DNA of 64,000 bases from Ga0077555 sp963741565 (GCA_963741565.1 CAVUIK010000008.1:744001-808000); one strand, 5' to 3'. Positions 47,780-58,306 are shown, counted from the first letter of the stretch. Notes: generated by a model not told the origin, from the letters alone. Numbers and translations: made by a program.

Positions 47780-48010
47780 GCCGACCACTCCCTTCAATTC
47801 AGTATATGCCGCACTGATGCGCAATGAACGGAACACCCTTCCTCGACGCTCACCCCGCGCCGCCGCCTTCCGTCGCGAGCCAGGCGCCGCAGCACGCCTT
47901 GGCCAATTCGCGCACGCGCAGGATGGTGCTCTGGCGCTCGGTCACTTACTCGGGTCAGCCACGGCCGATGCCTTGCTGGCAAGCGCTGACGCAGACGGAG
48001 TGCACTCCCC
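47780..48010. other. Short stretch before phnK, possible end of a truncated gene
   Basis: A plus-strand frame ending ...GHLLGSATADALLASADADGVHSP has its TGA overlapping the phnK ATG (ATGA at 48011-48014), a coupling typical of operon neighbours. It may be the last 60 residues of a lost upstream phn-operon gene. I could not match it to PhnG, PhnH, PhnI or PhnJ. Confidence 0.3.
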
Positions 48011-48824
48011 ATGACCGACGTAGGCGACGCAACCGGACCAGCCGATGCGCCGGATCCGATCTTGGCCTGTGAAACGCTCACGCGCAGCTATGGCGTGCGG
48101 ATCGGTTGCAGCGATGTCACATTCAGTCTTTGGCCGGGCGAGGTGATGGGCATCGTCGGTGAATCCGGTTCGGGAAAATCGACGTTGCTGCGTTGCCTCG
48201 CGGGCGTCGATCTGCCGAGTGCGGGTCGCGTCCTCATCAAGTTCAACACACATCGGCAGCCTATTGCGCCCCTCGACCTGCCGGAGGATCAGCGCCGCGC
48301 CCTGATGCGGACCGCCTGGGGCATCGTGCACCAGAACCCGCGCGACGGCTTGCGCATGTCCGTGTCGGCCGGCGGAAACATCGCCGAGAGGCTTCTCGAT
48401 CGGGGCGACCGGAACTACGGAGCGATCCTTTCCGCCGCACGCCAATGGCTGGAGCGCGTCGAGATCCCGTCCTCTCGAACTCGATGATCTCCCGTCGTCG
48501 TACTCCGGCGGCATGCAGCAGCGACTGCAGATCGCACGGGTCCTAGTGTCCGAGCCCAAGCTCGTCTTCATGGACGAGCCGACCGGCGGGCTCGATGTCT
48601 CGGTGCAGGCGCGGCTGCTCGATCTCTTGCGCGTGCTCGTTCGCGATCTTGGGCTTGCGGCCGTGATTGTCACGCATGATCTCGCGGTGGCCCGGCTGCT
48701 GACCGATCGCCTGATGGTGATGAAGGATGGCCGGGTCGTCGAGGAGGGAGTGACGGACCAGGTGCTCGACGATCCGCAACACGCCTACACGCAGCTGCTG
48801 ACGTCCTCCGTTCTAGCTGCCTGA
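48011..48824 (+). CDS. phnK: C-P lyase ATP-binding protein PhnK (one frame break)
   Basis: About 270 residues when one extra base near 48473 is removed. It is an ABC-type ATPase with Walker A GESGSGKSTLLRCLAG, Q-loop HQNPRDGLRM (the NPRDGLR stretch is characteristic of PhnK), signature YSGGMQQRLQIAR and Walker B LVFMDEPTGGLD. PhnK binds the PhnGHIJ core complex during cleavage of methylphosphonate and similar compounds. The core genes phnG-J are not in the window, so this copy cannot act with local partners. Only 15 bases separate it from the phnL part. Confidence 0.85.
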
Positions 48825-48839
48825 AACCGAGATCTCATC

Positions 48840-50148
48840 ATGTCACTAATGCTCACGGCGACCGATCTCGAAAAATCGTTCGTTCTGCACAATCGCGGCG
48901 GCGCGATGTTGCGCGTACTCACCGGCGCCTCGCTCCATGTCGATGCGGGCGAGGTGGTCGTGCTCACCGGCCAATCGGGCGCCGGGAAATCGACGTTGCT
49001 GCGCATCCTCTATGGCAATTATCGGCCGACGACTGGGAGCGTGCGCCTTCGCCATGGCGGCAGCACGATAGACATCGTGACCGCGAGCCCGCGCCAGTTG
49101 CACGAGGCCCGCCGGTCGTCGATGGGTTGGGTGTCGCAGTTCCTGCGGGCTATTCCACGCGTTTCAACGCTGGATCTCGTCCGCGATCAGGCGCTCCGGC
49201 GCGGCTGCACCTCAAGCGAAGCCGATCGGCGCGCCCGCAACATCCTGGCCCACGACGCGCAGATGGCCGCAGCCGGTGTAACGACGGTCTATGACGCGGT
49301 ATGTGCCGGTTACGACAACGGCGAGACCCAATCTTCGCGTCGCGACATTTTCGAGAGTGTGCTGGCCTCCGTCACGACCGGCGTCAAGCAGAAGGTCTTC
49401 AGGATCGATCACAAGCTCCACTTGCGATGCGAGTTGACCGGCGCCGACGTCGTCGATGTCGTGTCGGCGCATATCGACAATCCGCTGGTCGCACTCGGAT
49501 CGCTGATGGATCACACGCCGGGTCAACGGCAGTGGACGGATCTTTCCAAGATGAAGACCTATGTTCTCGGCAAGAGCGGGCGCTCCGAGGCGGAGTGGCA
49601 GGCGCATCTCGAGGCGCGCCTCCAGTCGGCGCGGAACGTGCCGGAGAACTGGCAGGCGATCGTCGCGCTGTTCGCCGAGCGCAACATTGCACTCGCCACC
49701 CACGACGATACGACAGTCGAGCATGTCGAGGCTGGCATCGCCTCGGGAGCGGTCATATCGGAATTCCCGACCACGGTGGAGGCTGCGACCGCCGCCAAGC
49801 GGCACGGCCTTGCGACTGTGGCGGGGGCTCCCAATGTCGTACGCGGCGGCTCGCATTCGGGCGGTGTGTCGGTGCGCAACCTGGCGGAGAGAGGGCGTTC
49901 TCGACGGTCTCTCATCCGACTACGTGCCGTCGAGCCTGCTGCAAGCCGCCCGGGTTCTGCACGACACGTGCGACATGCCGCTGCCGGCAGCCATGGGCAT
50001 GGTCACATGGCGGATCGCGGATATGCTGGGCTTGAGCGATCGCGGACGTGTGTTGGACGGACTGCGGGCCGACCTGCTCCGGTTCCGATTTGTCGATGGC
50101 ACGCCCGTCGTGCGCGGCGTCTGGGTCGCGGGGCAGCAGGTTCACTGA
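48840..50148 (+). pseudogene. In-frame PhnL::PhnM fusion remnant (plus one frame break)
   Basis: Residues 1 to about 133 are PhnL (LEKSFVLHNRGGAMLRVLTGAS, Walker A GQSGAGKSTLLRILYGNY, LRAIPRVSTLDLVRDQAL). From about residue 135 (codon near 49240) the chain switches without a frame change to PhnM (LAHDAQMAAAGVTTVYDAVCAGYDNGE ... HDDTTVEHVEAGIASGAVISEFPTT ... GAPNVVRGGSHSGGVSVRNLAE). PhnL thus lacks its signature and Walker B; PhnM, the triphosphonate hydrolase, lacks its first 80 residues with the N-terminal metal site. One extra base near 49890 separates the true PhnM end (RFVDGTPVVRGVWVAGQQ). Both activities should be lost. Confidence 0.75.
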
Positions 50149-50170
50149 AGCAGAGGCTCCAGGAGCATCA

Positions 50171-50896
50171 ATGCCCGGACCCGATGGCCCCCGCTATGCT
50201 GTTTACTTTGTGCCGGCTTCTGGATCGGCGCTGGCAGAAGTGGGATCAGCTGTGCTTGGCTACGACGCGAGGCAGGGAGTTGACGTTGCTTTCATCGAGA
50301 CGTGCGGCATTTCCGATGGGGCATGGTCGCAAGCGACGAGCGAGCCGCGCCGCTATGGCTTCCACGCCACTTTGAAGGCGCCGTTTCGCCTGATGCCGGG
50401 AGTGTCGGAGAGCGAGCTGCTTGCGGCCGTTCAAGAGCTGGCATCGCGGCAGCAGGCCGTCGAACCGATGACACTGGTCGTCAAGGAACTCACTCACTTC
50501 GTCGCACTGGTTCCGGCAGCACCGTTGCCGGCCCTTGATCGCTTGGCATCCCAGATCGTCGTTGATCTCGACGGCCTGCGAGCGCCTCTCACACGTCAGG
50601 AGCGCGAACGCCGGATTGCCGCCGGCTTGTCCGACCGTCAGCGCGCCTATCTCGAAGCCTACGGCTATCCTTACGTCCTCGAGGAGTTCCGTTTTCACAT
50701 GACGCTCGCGGGTCCGCTCGATCCGACGGCGCGGACTATCGTGAAGGAACGACTGTGCGCGCTGTTCGCACCCATCGACCGCGACTGCGCGATCGATGCG
50801 CTGACGGTGCTGCGTCAGGACAGTGCCAAATCACGCTTTCGCGTCATCGCACGTTGTCCGCTTGAGCGCGCGCAAGGCCGCGCAGCACTTCGGTGA
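50171..50896 (+). CDS. DUF1045 phosphonate-operon protein (2H phosphoesterase fold)
   Basis: 241 residues of the DUF1045 family, found in phn operons of alpha- and betaproteobacteria. It belongs to the two-histidine (2H) phosphoesterase/ligase superfamily: the two H-x-T/S motifs are YGFHATLKAPF near residue 60 and FRFHMTLAGPL near residue 175. The biochemical role is not settled; a cyclic phosphodiesterase step in ribosyl-phosphonate handling is a reasonable guess. AGGAG precedes ATG 50171, 22 bases after the phnM end. Its 3' end overlaps the convergent phnN end. Confidence 0.82.
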   Translation: MPGPDGPRYAVYFVPASGSALAEVGSAVLGYDARQGVDVAFIETCGISDGAWSQATSEPRRYGFHATLKAPFRLMPGVSESELLAAVQELASRQQAVEPMTLVVKELTHFVALVPAAPLPALDRLASQIVVDLDGLRAPLTRQERERRIAAGLSDRQRAYLEAYGYPYVLEEFRFHMTLAGPLDPTARTIVKERLCALFAPIDRDCAIDALTVLRQDSAKSRFRVIARCPLERAQGRAALR

Positions 50897-51427
50897 GCCT
50901 GGCCGAGGCAATCTCGATCGCCTTGGAATTGTCGAGTTCGATGACCGGCGCGTGCGTCTGGCGGCAGCGGGAGCGTTCGCTCCAGGCGCTGCGCAATCGC
51001 GGCGTGGGGCTCGCGGCCACGGAGTGCCAAGCGCTGCATCAGCAGTTCGCGCGGCGCCGTCACCTGGATGACCACAGTCGAGCGGACGCGCGCGACAGGC
51101 GTCAGCAATCACGGCTCGCGACACATTGGCGACGACGACGCGGTCGTCTCGCGAGATCGTCAACCGCCGTCGAAGGTATGCCATAGGCAACGCCGTGGGC
51201 GCGCCAGCTGAGGAAGAACGCTCCATGCGCTTCGGCGGTGTCGAACTCGTCCGCGGTCAGTGCGACGTGGCTCTCGGGTCCAGCAGCAACAGGCCGCGTG
51301 ATGGTCCGGGATGGAAAACAGAAGCGCTGGTCGTCGAGCAAGTGCTGTCCTGCGCATGCGCGATGAGGCTGTCTTTGCCGACACCGGACGGGCCGACAAT
51401 CAATGCGAGCGTCCCGCGCTCGATCAT
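50844..51427 (-). CDS. phnN: Ribose 1,5-bisphosphate phosphokinase PhnN (about five extra bases)
   Basis: About 192 residues when five extra bases are allowed for. The pieces are MIERGTLALIVGPSGVGKDSLIAHAQ (P-loop), QHLLDDQRFCFPSRTITRP, ALTADEFDTAEAHGAFFLSWRAHGVAYGIP, RDDRVVVANVSRAVIADAC, TVVIQVTAPRELLMQRLALRGRE and PVIELDNSKAIEIASARL. PhnN turns ribose 1,5-bisphosphate into PRPP, the last step that recovers the sugar from phosphonate breakdown. GGAGGTGG lies before ATG 51427. A PHO-box-like site is 43 bases upstream. Unlike phnK-M, it is transcribed from the opposite strand. Confidence 0.78.
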
Positions 51428-51469
51428 GCCACCTCCGATCGCTGATCGGAGGAAATCTACACGCGCCTC

Positions 51470-51487
51470 GTGACAGTTCCGTGAATG
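51470..51487 (-). promoter_or_regulatory. PHO-box-like site upstream of phnN
   Basis: Read on the minus strand: CATTCAC-GGAA-CTGTCAC, two heptamers at 11-bp spacing, the second close to the PhoB consensus CTGTCAT. It lies 43 bases before the phnN start, the same offset as at ppk2 and the glycosyltransferase. Confidence 0.5.
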
Positions 51488-51594
51488 CAACAGGTCGCAG
51501 ATGCGCCCAGACCGTTCGCACAGAAGGCTCTGGACGGCAGAGCAGCACCACGCTTGCGACAGCGCAGAACGTCAACGGGCCCAATCGCTTGCAC

Positions 51595-53229
51595 TTATGC
51601 CGTGACCTCGACCAGGATCGCGGCCAAGTGTTTTCGACCATACTCGTCGCTACATTCGACCTCGATGCGATAGGAACCGGGAGCAAGGTCTGGCGGAACC
51701 TGCGCCTGCCAGATGTGGGACGACAACGACGGTTCGACCCAGGATTTGATCTCGGCGCGATGCCGGCAATAGCTCTCGACGGTGAAGGGGTCGGCGATCT
51801 TGCGGCGAGCAAGCTCGAGCCTGTGCACTGTCGATCCGGTGCTGCGGTTGTTGCCGACGATGCGACATCGCACGGTCGTGCGCGGTCCGCCGTCGAAGAC
51901 GTTCACGATGATCCTGGTGGAGGCAAGCTGGTCGCCAGTAACGATAGGATTGAGCCGTTCCCGCGGCTTTCCCTCGAGGCCGCGGCCCTCGTCATGGCTG
52001 CAGCCCTCGAGTGAAATCCTCAATTGCGAAGCCACACTGCCAACTGGCACGAACCGGGTCGTGTACCGCTGTCCGTCGATGCTCAGCACATGATACCCTT
52101 TCGGTGTGCCATCGCGACTGTCGGAAAACGGCAGGCCGCAATTGTCGAAGGGGCCGCTCCACCAACTCCCACAGGCTGCCGTCAGGACATGATGATGGTG
52201 GAGCCCTGGTCCGAGAAAGCCATGCTCGGGCCCAAGATAGTGGTGCTCGGTCGTATGGGTGTGACCGGCGAGGCTCAGCGTGTTTGGCCGCTCCGAGAGA
52301 AGTCGGAGCAGCTCGGCCCGATCGTGTGTCATTCCTGCCGGGTCGATCGGATCGTCCTCGCCCACCAGTGGAATGTGCATCGAAATGACGACAAGCTGCT
52401 CTCTCGGAACGTGCACGAGCAAGTTCCGGACGAAGTCGAGTTGCCGTTTTCCGATCGCGCCGCGGTAGTCGTACCCGCTGGCTGTCAATTGTCGATCGGG
52501 CAGTCGCTCAACGTTATTGAGCATGATGAACGTCACGCCGCCGTGCTGAAAGGCATAGTGGCATGGACCGAACACGCGTTGCCACGTCGCGAAGCTCTGC
52601 GCGGGATCATCGGCGTGGTCCATGTCGTGATTGCCCGGGCAGTGGTGCCAGGTCAGGCCTGTTGCTGCGATCAGATCGAGATATCGGGGATAGAGATCGA
52701 GGACGTCGAAGACGACGTCGCCGTGATTGATCGCGACCGTGCATCCGCTCGAGACGACACTGGCAAGGATCGTATCGCGCAGGTAGTCGAGTTCACGCAT
52801 GGATTGCGGCTGCGTGTCGGCGAGCAGTGCAACGTCGAATTGCGTCGGCTCGTCTGCGCGAATGAGATGGCAGTCGAGCCCACCGGGACGCACCGGATCG
52901 AGAGCCAGTTGCGGCAAACCATTGTCGCGCGTCGGCAGCGCCCAGCCGCTCGGCTTGATGACGAACACCTGGTCGCCCGGGAGAGTGCGGGAGCAGCCAG
53001 CGACCGTCGGCATCGGTCATCACCACATCCCGGCCATTGGAGACCAGAACTCCGCCGATGCCGCGGCCGTCGGCTTCCAACTCGATGACCCGACCGGTGA
53101 CTCAGAAAATGCTGCAATGCTCGAATGTGCCCGCTGGTCGGCGAAGGCCAGACTTGTCGATGCGGCGAAAACGCCCATCCCAGCAAGGAGATCCCGCCGC
53201 GAAATTTCGGAAACGCCGTCTGTCGCCAT
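51595..53229 (-). CDS. Calcineurin-like phosphoesterase, Tat-exported (about three extra bases)
   Basis: About 543 residues after correction of breaks near 53090 (two bases or one missing) and 52985. The start ATGGCGACAG at 53229 leads into a Tat signal (SRRDLLAGMGVFAASTSLAFA). An N-terminal MetallophosN-like beta domain (GVLVSNGRDVVMTDADGRW) is followed by the phosphoesterase core with FDVALLADTQP, INHGDVVFD, CPGNHDMDH, VISMHIPL and AGHTHTTEHHYLG, then a MetallophosC domain. A periplasmic phosphodi- or monoesterase freeing phosphate from organic esters is the likely role, in keeping with the triple PHO box upstream. Confidence 0.82.
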
Positions 53230-53296
53230 ACCGGAACCTCGCCAAGGCCAATGGTCCGCAGTGGTGGCGTCGCTAAGCGGATTCGATTGCGTGCGG

Positions 53297-53325
53297 ATGA
53301 CACATCGATGACGATTACATGACAA
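53297..53325 (-). promoter_or_regulatory. Triple PHO box upstream of the phosphoesterase
   Basis: Three heptamers at exact 11-bp steps on the plus strand: ATGACAC (53297), ATGACGA (53308) and ATGACAA (53319); on the minus strand these read TTGTCAT, TCGTCAT, GTGTCAT. This is how tandem PhoB dimers bind. Located 68 bases before the start at 53229. The clearest such site in the window. Confidence 0.8.
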
Positions 53326-53419
53326 ATGGCGCAGTCCGGCGACCGGCGCCTTGGCAGCCGATCGCGCTCGGGGTTGGCGACGCCTTATCGGCATCCGGTG
53401 ACGGCGGTCGTCGTCGGGA

Positions 53420-55436
53420 CTACGCGATCTTGCCGCCGCCCTTTTTGCGGATCGCGACGATCGACGGCCGCGGCGGCATGCCGGCCTTGAAGTCAGGCCA
53501 GCGCGTCGGCGGATCGTCGAACGTCGGCTCGCGGCCGAACGGCTTCCAGTCCTTGGCGCCGTCGATGCCGGGATGCTGGACGGCGACGAACACGGTCTCG
53601 CCGTCGGGCGTGAAGCAGGGACCACACAGCTCGGCGCCGATGGGCACCCGATAGAACAGGCGCGACGCCCCGCGCGCGTCGCCGTCCGTCTCGACGTGGT
53701 AGAGGCCGTCGGCCTTGCCCGTGCGTGACCAGCCGCGGCCCTGGTCGGTGGCGATCCACATGCGCCCGTCGTTGTCGAAGGCGATGTTGTCGGGCGACGC
53801 GAACCAGCCGTGCTCGCTGGTGGCGGGATTCCAGAGTGCTCCGACCGGGGCGATGCGCGGATCGCCGCAGCGGATGAGGATGTCCCACGCGAAGGTATCG
53901 GCGCCGTGATCGCCGTCGGGCGGTGTCATCTCGATGATGTGGCCGAACAGGTTCTCGGGTCGCGGATTCGCCTTGTCGGTCTGGTCGGCCTTGCGGCGCG
54001 CATTGTTGGTGAGCAGCACATACGCCTTGCCGTTGCGCGGGCTCACCTGCACGTCTTCCGGTCGGTCCATAGGCGTCGCTTGCAGCAGGTCGGCGGCGAG
54101 CCGCGCGTCGATCAGCACGTCGGCCTGGCTCGCGAACCCGTTCTCCGGCCGTCAGTGGACCCGTGCCATGCACGAGCGGCAACCAGATCAGCGTGCCGTT
54201 GGGCGCGAAGCGCGCGACGGAGAGCGTGCCCTCGGACGAGGAGCTTGGCGTTGGCTGCCTTGTCGCCGGGCACGTACTTGGCCGTCGAGACGTAGCGGTA
54301 GACGTACTCGAAGGTGGCGTCGTCGCCCGAGTAGATGACTACGCGGCCATCGCGATTGATGTGCACCTCGGCGCACTCGTGACGGAAGCGCCCGAGCGCG
54401 GTCTTCTTCACCGGCTTCGACGAGCGGATCGCTCGGATCGATCTCGACGATCCAGCCGAAACGGTTCGACCTCGTTCGGCTCCTTGTCGACGTTGAAGCG
54501 ATCCTCGAACTGGCCCCAGTTGTACCAGTTGGAGGGAATGCCGTAGCGCTCGTTGCGCTTCTGGTCGGCGCCGCCGAGCCCCTTGGTCAGCCGCTTGCCG
54601 TCGAGGCCCGTGCGGTCAGTCCAGAAGTAGCCGTTGAAGTTCTCCTCGGCGGTCAGGTACGTGCCCCAGGGCGTCTGCCCGCCGCCGCAATTGTTGAGCG
54701 TGCCGCGGATGTCGAGGCCGCTCGGATCGGCAGCTGTTCGCATGCGCGCGTGGCCGGCGGCCGGCCCGTCCGCCGTCATCGGCGTCGAGGCGGTGATGCG
54801 GCGGTTCAGCGGGCTCGAAGTCAGCACGCGCCAGTCGAGCCCTTCGCGCGCAATCTCGAGCCACCGAGACGCCGTGCGCGGCCATCTCGACGGCAACCTT
54901 GGTGCGGTCCATCTTGCTGAAGTCGGTCCGCGCCGGATTGCCGATGCCCGCAAACATCATCTCGGGGCTCGTGTACTCGTGGTTCACGCACAGCAGGCCG
55001 CGCGTGCCCGACGTATCGAGAGGGAAGAAGGCGATGTAGTCGTTGTTGTAGCCGAAGCGACGCGCCTGCTCCTCAGGCGTCAGACGCGCGGGATCGAACT
55101 CGCGCCAGACCGGCTGCGAGGGGATCGCCCCAACGCATCACGATCTGCATCTCGTAGCCGTCGGCCACGTGATGGGTCTCGTCGACGCCGGAGGCGAGCT
55201 CGCGGAAGGCGGCTGCGACGCCGGTCGCCTTGGCCGGACCCGCGCTCGACACCAACGCCGTGCTGCCGAACAGCGCCGTCGTCACGGGCACCGCGAGCGC
55301 GCCCTTGAACATGTCGCGCCGGCTGAAGCGCCGTGCGATGACGTTGCCGATGCTGCGCTCGACTTGATCGTTCGTCGGCGATGTTCTCGGCGGCCTCGAA
55401 CGCTTCTTCTCGCGTGGCAAATTCGTTCTCGCTCAT
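53420..55436 (-). CDS. phoX: PhoX-family alkaline phosphatase (about seven extra bases)
   Basis: About 669 residues after removing seven extra bases (near 55380, 55125, 54860, 54465, 54430, 54237 and 54150). The order fits PhoX/DUF839: MSENEFATREEAFEAAENIAD, Tat motif FSRRDMFKGALAVPVTTALFG near residue 35, RRFGYNNDYIAFFPLD, GLLCVNHEYTSPEMMF, GTLNNCGGGQTPWGTYLTAEENF, FRHECAEVHINRDGRVVIYSGDD, PRNGKAYVLLTNN, and DNIAFDNDGRMWIATDQG. The NCGGGxTPWGT stretch holds the conserved cofactor-binding residues. PhoX is a Ca/Fe-dependent periplasmic phosphomonoesterase of the Pho regulon. AAGGAG precedes ATG 55436, 23 bases after btaB. Confidence 0.85.
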
Positions 55437-55459
55437 GACCTGCTCCTTGGCTCTGGTCG

Positions 55460-56181
55460 TCATGGGCGCCTTGTCGGATGGTCGTGCAAAACCTCTGTGA
55501 CAGTTACCAGTTCTCTCGGCGCCGGCGTCAGCACGGCGAGAACTGCGTATGTCCGGAATGGCGGCTCGAATGTGAGGCGTCAGGCGGCGCTCTCGCGCGA
55601 TACGCGCTAGCTCCGGCTCGAGATCGTCGCGCGGCGTCACGTGATAGCGCTGCAGCCACCAATGCAGCGTGCCGGCGAACGACGGCGGCAGGCCGTCAAA
55701 CCGTCCGAAGTCGACCACATGCAGCGAGCCACCTGGCGCGAGCAACGAGGCGCCATGCGTCAGCGCGCCGCGCCAGTCCGGGATCATCGACAGGCTGTAG
55801 GAGAAGAACACGCGGTCGAAGGTGCGCCGACCGAACAGCGCCTCGGGTTCGAAGCTCGTGGCATCGCCATGCGCAACCCTGACTCGTCCGCTCAAGCCCT
55901 CGCGAGCAAGCGAACGCTCCGCGACATCGAGCATCAATTTGCGACAGGTCGACGCCGAATAGCTCGGCATCGGGATAGTGCTCGGCGGCACGAACGAGAT
56001 TGCGCGCTGTACCGCAACCGATCTCGAGCACCGATCCCCGGTGCGGCGGCAGCAGTCCCTCGAGCATCTGATCGCGCCCGAGCAGGTAGTACCGGCGCGT
56101 CAGGTCGTAGACGTGCCGCTGCAGGCGATAGTTCGTGTCGAGCCGACGCTGCAAGGCGTCGACGGGAAGATCATGCGCCAT
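55460..56181 (-). CDS. btaB: Diacylglyceryl-homoserine N-methyltransferase BtaB (two extra bases)
   Basis: About 239 residues after removing two extra bases (near 55940 and 55540). BtaB adds three methyl groups to diacylglyceryl-homoserine, giving the betaine lipid DGTS. The N-terminus LQRHVYDLTRRYYLLGRDQMLEGL is typical of BtaB, followed by the SAM motif VLEIGCGTARNLVRAAEHYP, LFGVDLSQ, FDRVFFSYSLSMIPDW and LLAPGGSLHVVDFG. The corrected end reads YAVLAVLTPAPRELVTVTEVL. It overlaps btaA by 11 bases and sits 23 bases before phoX, showing one operon. Confidence 0.85.
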
Positions 56182-57417
56182 CGTTCAGCACGTAGAGATG
56201 AAAGCCGCCGTAGATGGCCGAGCGATCCTGCCGGCCAAGCTCGTGCGACCGTGCTTCGGCATACCGCCACTGGTCGAGGATCGTCGCCGGCACGCGCCCG
56301 GGCAGGATCGTTGCCTCGCCGGCCGTGCGGAAGATCACGCGCGCGCCGGGCCGGGCGGTGCGGGTGATCTCCATCCAGAGCTGGCTCAAGATCCTGGTCG
56401 CTCATCCAGTCCTGCGCATCGAGCAGGACGTACCTGTCGAGCGAGGCGGCCGGCTGTCGCGCCAGGAATTCCGTGAAGGAGACGAGTTCGATCGACACGC
56501 GATCGACCCTCGACTTGAGATCCCTGAAGTGCCGGGCCTCGAGGTAGGGCGGAACCGGCCCTGTGCCGTCTTTCGCAAAGCCGCGATTGAACGCTGCCCA
56601 GGCGAAATAGTTGTCCTCGATGTCGAAATCGCAGGCGAGCTTGCGCAGCCGCTCGCGCACGACATCGGCCATGTGCGAGGCATCGCCAAGCAGCGCTGCG
56701 TACTGGGCAGGCGGAATGCCGAGACCGTAGAGCGCCGCCCGGTGGCCGAGCACCAAGCGAACGAGCCGGCGATCGAACAGCGGCGCCAGCTCGGTCTCGA
56801 ACAGCGCGATCTGCTCGTCGCGCGTGCGTGCGCGCATCATGCGTCGCGGGTCTTTGCCGTAGAGCGTTGCCACGGCGTGCGCCGCGGCGATGAAGCGTCC
56901 GAGCAGCCCCTGCCTGTAGAATCCCTCGGCAAACCCATCGATGCGCCGCCTGGAAAGTCCGTCGCGGCCGTTCCAGTACGATCGGGTCTCGGGATCGAGA
57001 TGCGCCGCGAGTACATCGTCGAAGAGTGCGACATTGAGGCGTTCGCTGGCGCTCCCAAACAAGGCATAGAAGCGCCGATGATCGGCAAGCTGCCGGAGCG
57101 CGGTGATCTTCAGCTTGTTGAGCGCCACATGCGCGCAATTGAGATCGACGGCGTGAATGCGCTCTGGATCGGCGGTCAGATAGCTCAGCGCATTGCAGCC
57201 CCCCGAGGCGATCGTGACGATGCGCGAGTCCGGACGGATCTGCAGGGCAGCGAGATCGACGCGCGGATCCTCCCAGATCATCGGGTAGACGAGGTCGCGG
57301 AACGAGAACGTGAACAGCCGCTCCAGTGCTCCATCGATCGAAAGCGATCGGTTGCGGTGGACGGCGCGCCCGAGGAGCTCGGCTGCTCGTGCGCTCAGTG
57401 GTCGAGATGCTGGTCAT
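56171..57417 (-). CDS. btaA: SAM:diacylglycerol 3-amino-3-carboxypropyl transferase BtaA (two extra bases)
   Basis: About 414 residues, right for BtaA, after removing two extra bases (near 57375 and 56390). It belongs to DUF3419. Conserved runs are LFTFSFRDLVYPMIWEDPRVDLAAL, IVTIASGGCNALSYLTADPERIHAVDLNCAHVALNKLK (SAM site), GSASERLNVALF, and LLDAQDWMSDQ followed by ARPGARVIFRTAGE. BtaA moves the aminocarboxypropyl group of SAM onto diacylglycerol, the first step to DGTS. GGAG precedes ATG 57417, within the end of plcP. The end overlaps btaB. Confidence 0.88.
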
Positions 57418-58265
57418 GCTGCTCCTGTCGGCGTTCGAGCGAGATCGTCTGGCGACTGAGAATGGCGATCGAGAGGATGGGCGGCTTGGCGGCGCGGAGT
57501 GGCCAATGGATGAGCTGCAGCCGGCCATCGTCGGTCTCGACGATCGCCGTGCAGCTCTCGACCCAGTCGCCGCAGTTGAGATAGTGCGTCGCCCCGATCA
57601 TGCGGTCGGCGGCATGATGGATGTGGCCGCAGATGATGCCGTGGGCGCCTTGCCGCCTGGCTTCCGCCGCCACGGCCTCCTCGTAGGCGCCGATGAAGCT
57701 GACGGCTTTCTTTACGCGCTGTTTCAGGTAGGCGGACAGCGACCAATAGCCAAACCCCAGGTGACGCCGCACCCAGTTCAAAGGATTGTTGAGCCAGAGG
57801 GCAGCCTCGTAGCCGCGATCTCCGAGGAAGGCCAGCCACTTCGCCGTGCGCACGACGACGTCGAACTCGTCGCCGTGCATCACCACGTACCGCCTGCCAG
57901 TTGCCGTCTCGTGCAGACAGTTTTGGACGATGTCGATGCCGCCGAAGTGCATGCCGCAGTAGTCGCGCAGGCACTCGTCGTGATTGCCCGGGATGAAGAC
58001 GATCCGCGACCCCTTGCGCACTTTGCGCAGGAGCTTCTGCATCACGTCGTTGTGCGCTTGCGGCCAATAGCGGTCCGCGCCGCACGCGCCAGAAGTCGAC
58101 GATGTCGCCGACGAGATAGATCGTGTCGGCTTCGATGTGCTGCGAAGGAATTCCAGCAGCGCCTTCGGCCTGAGCGGTCCGCGTGCCGAGATGAATGTCG
58201 GAGAGGAAGATCGCACGGTAGCGGACCTTTCCTCTGTACTCGTGGCGGCATGGGATGTCTTGCAT
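57395..58265 (-). CDS. plcP: PlcP-type phospholipase C / metallophosphoesterase (about four extra bases)
   Basis: About 288 residues after correcting breaks near 58160, 58140 and 58075. The motifs are AIFLSDIHLGTRTAQAEALLEFLR, TIYLVGDIVDFW, IVFIPGNHDECLRDY, YVVMHGDEFDVVVR, GIICGHIHHA and NCGDWVESCTAIVE. Genome pipelines often name such proteins UDP-2,3-diacylglucosamine diphosphatase, but this form matches the rhizobial PlcP layout. In Sinorhizobium PlcP cleaves phosphatidylcholine under phosphate limitation and so supplies diacylglycerol for BtaA/BtaB. Its place directly before btaA supports that role. The start codon is uncertain because a PHO-like site lies only 24 bases upstream. Confidence 0.78.
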
Positions 58266-58288
58266 GCCTGCTCGGCTATTCGATTCTC

Positions 58289-58306
58289 GTTGCAGGCAGA
58301 TGACAG
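58289..58306 (-). promoter_or_regulatory. Candidate PHO box upstream of plcP
   Basis: Minus strand: CTGTCAT-CTGC-CTGCAAC. The first heptamer equals the consensus, the second is partial. Only 24 bases from the assigned start, so either the start or local base calls may be off. Confidence 0.45.

Noticed and set aside
47903..47960. Possible PHO box (CGGTCAC...TCGGGTCA) upstream of phnK
   Set aside because: The repeats are not in 11-bp register and match the consensus poorly.
55486..55520. GTGACAG half-site upstream of phoX
   Set aside because: Only one heptamer with no partner at 11 bp, and it lies in the end of btaB; phoX is more likely driven from the plcP promoter.
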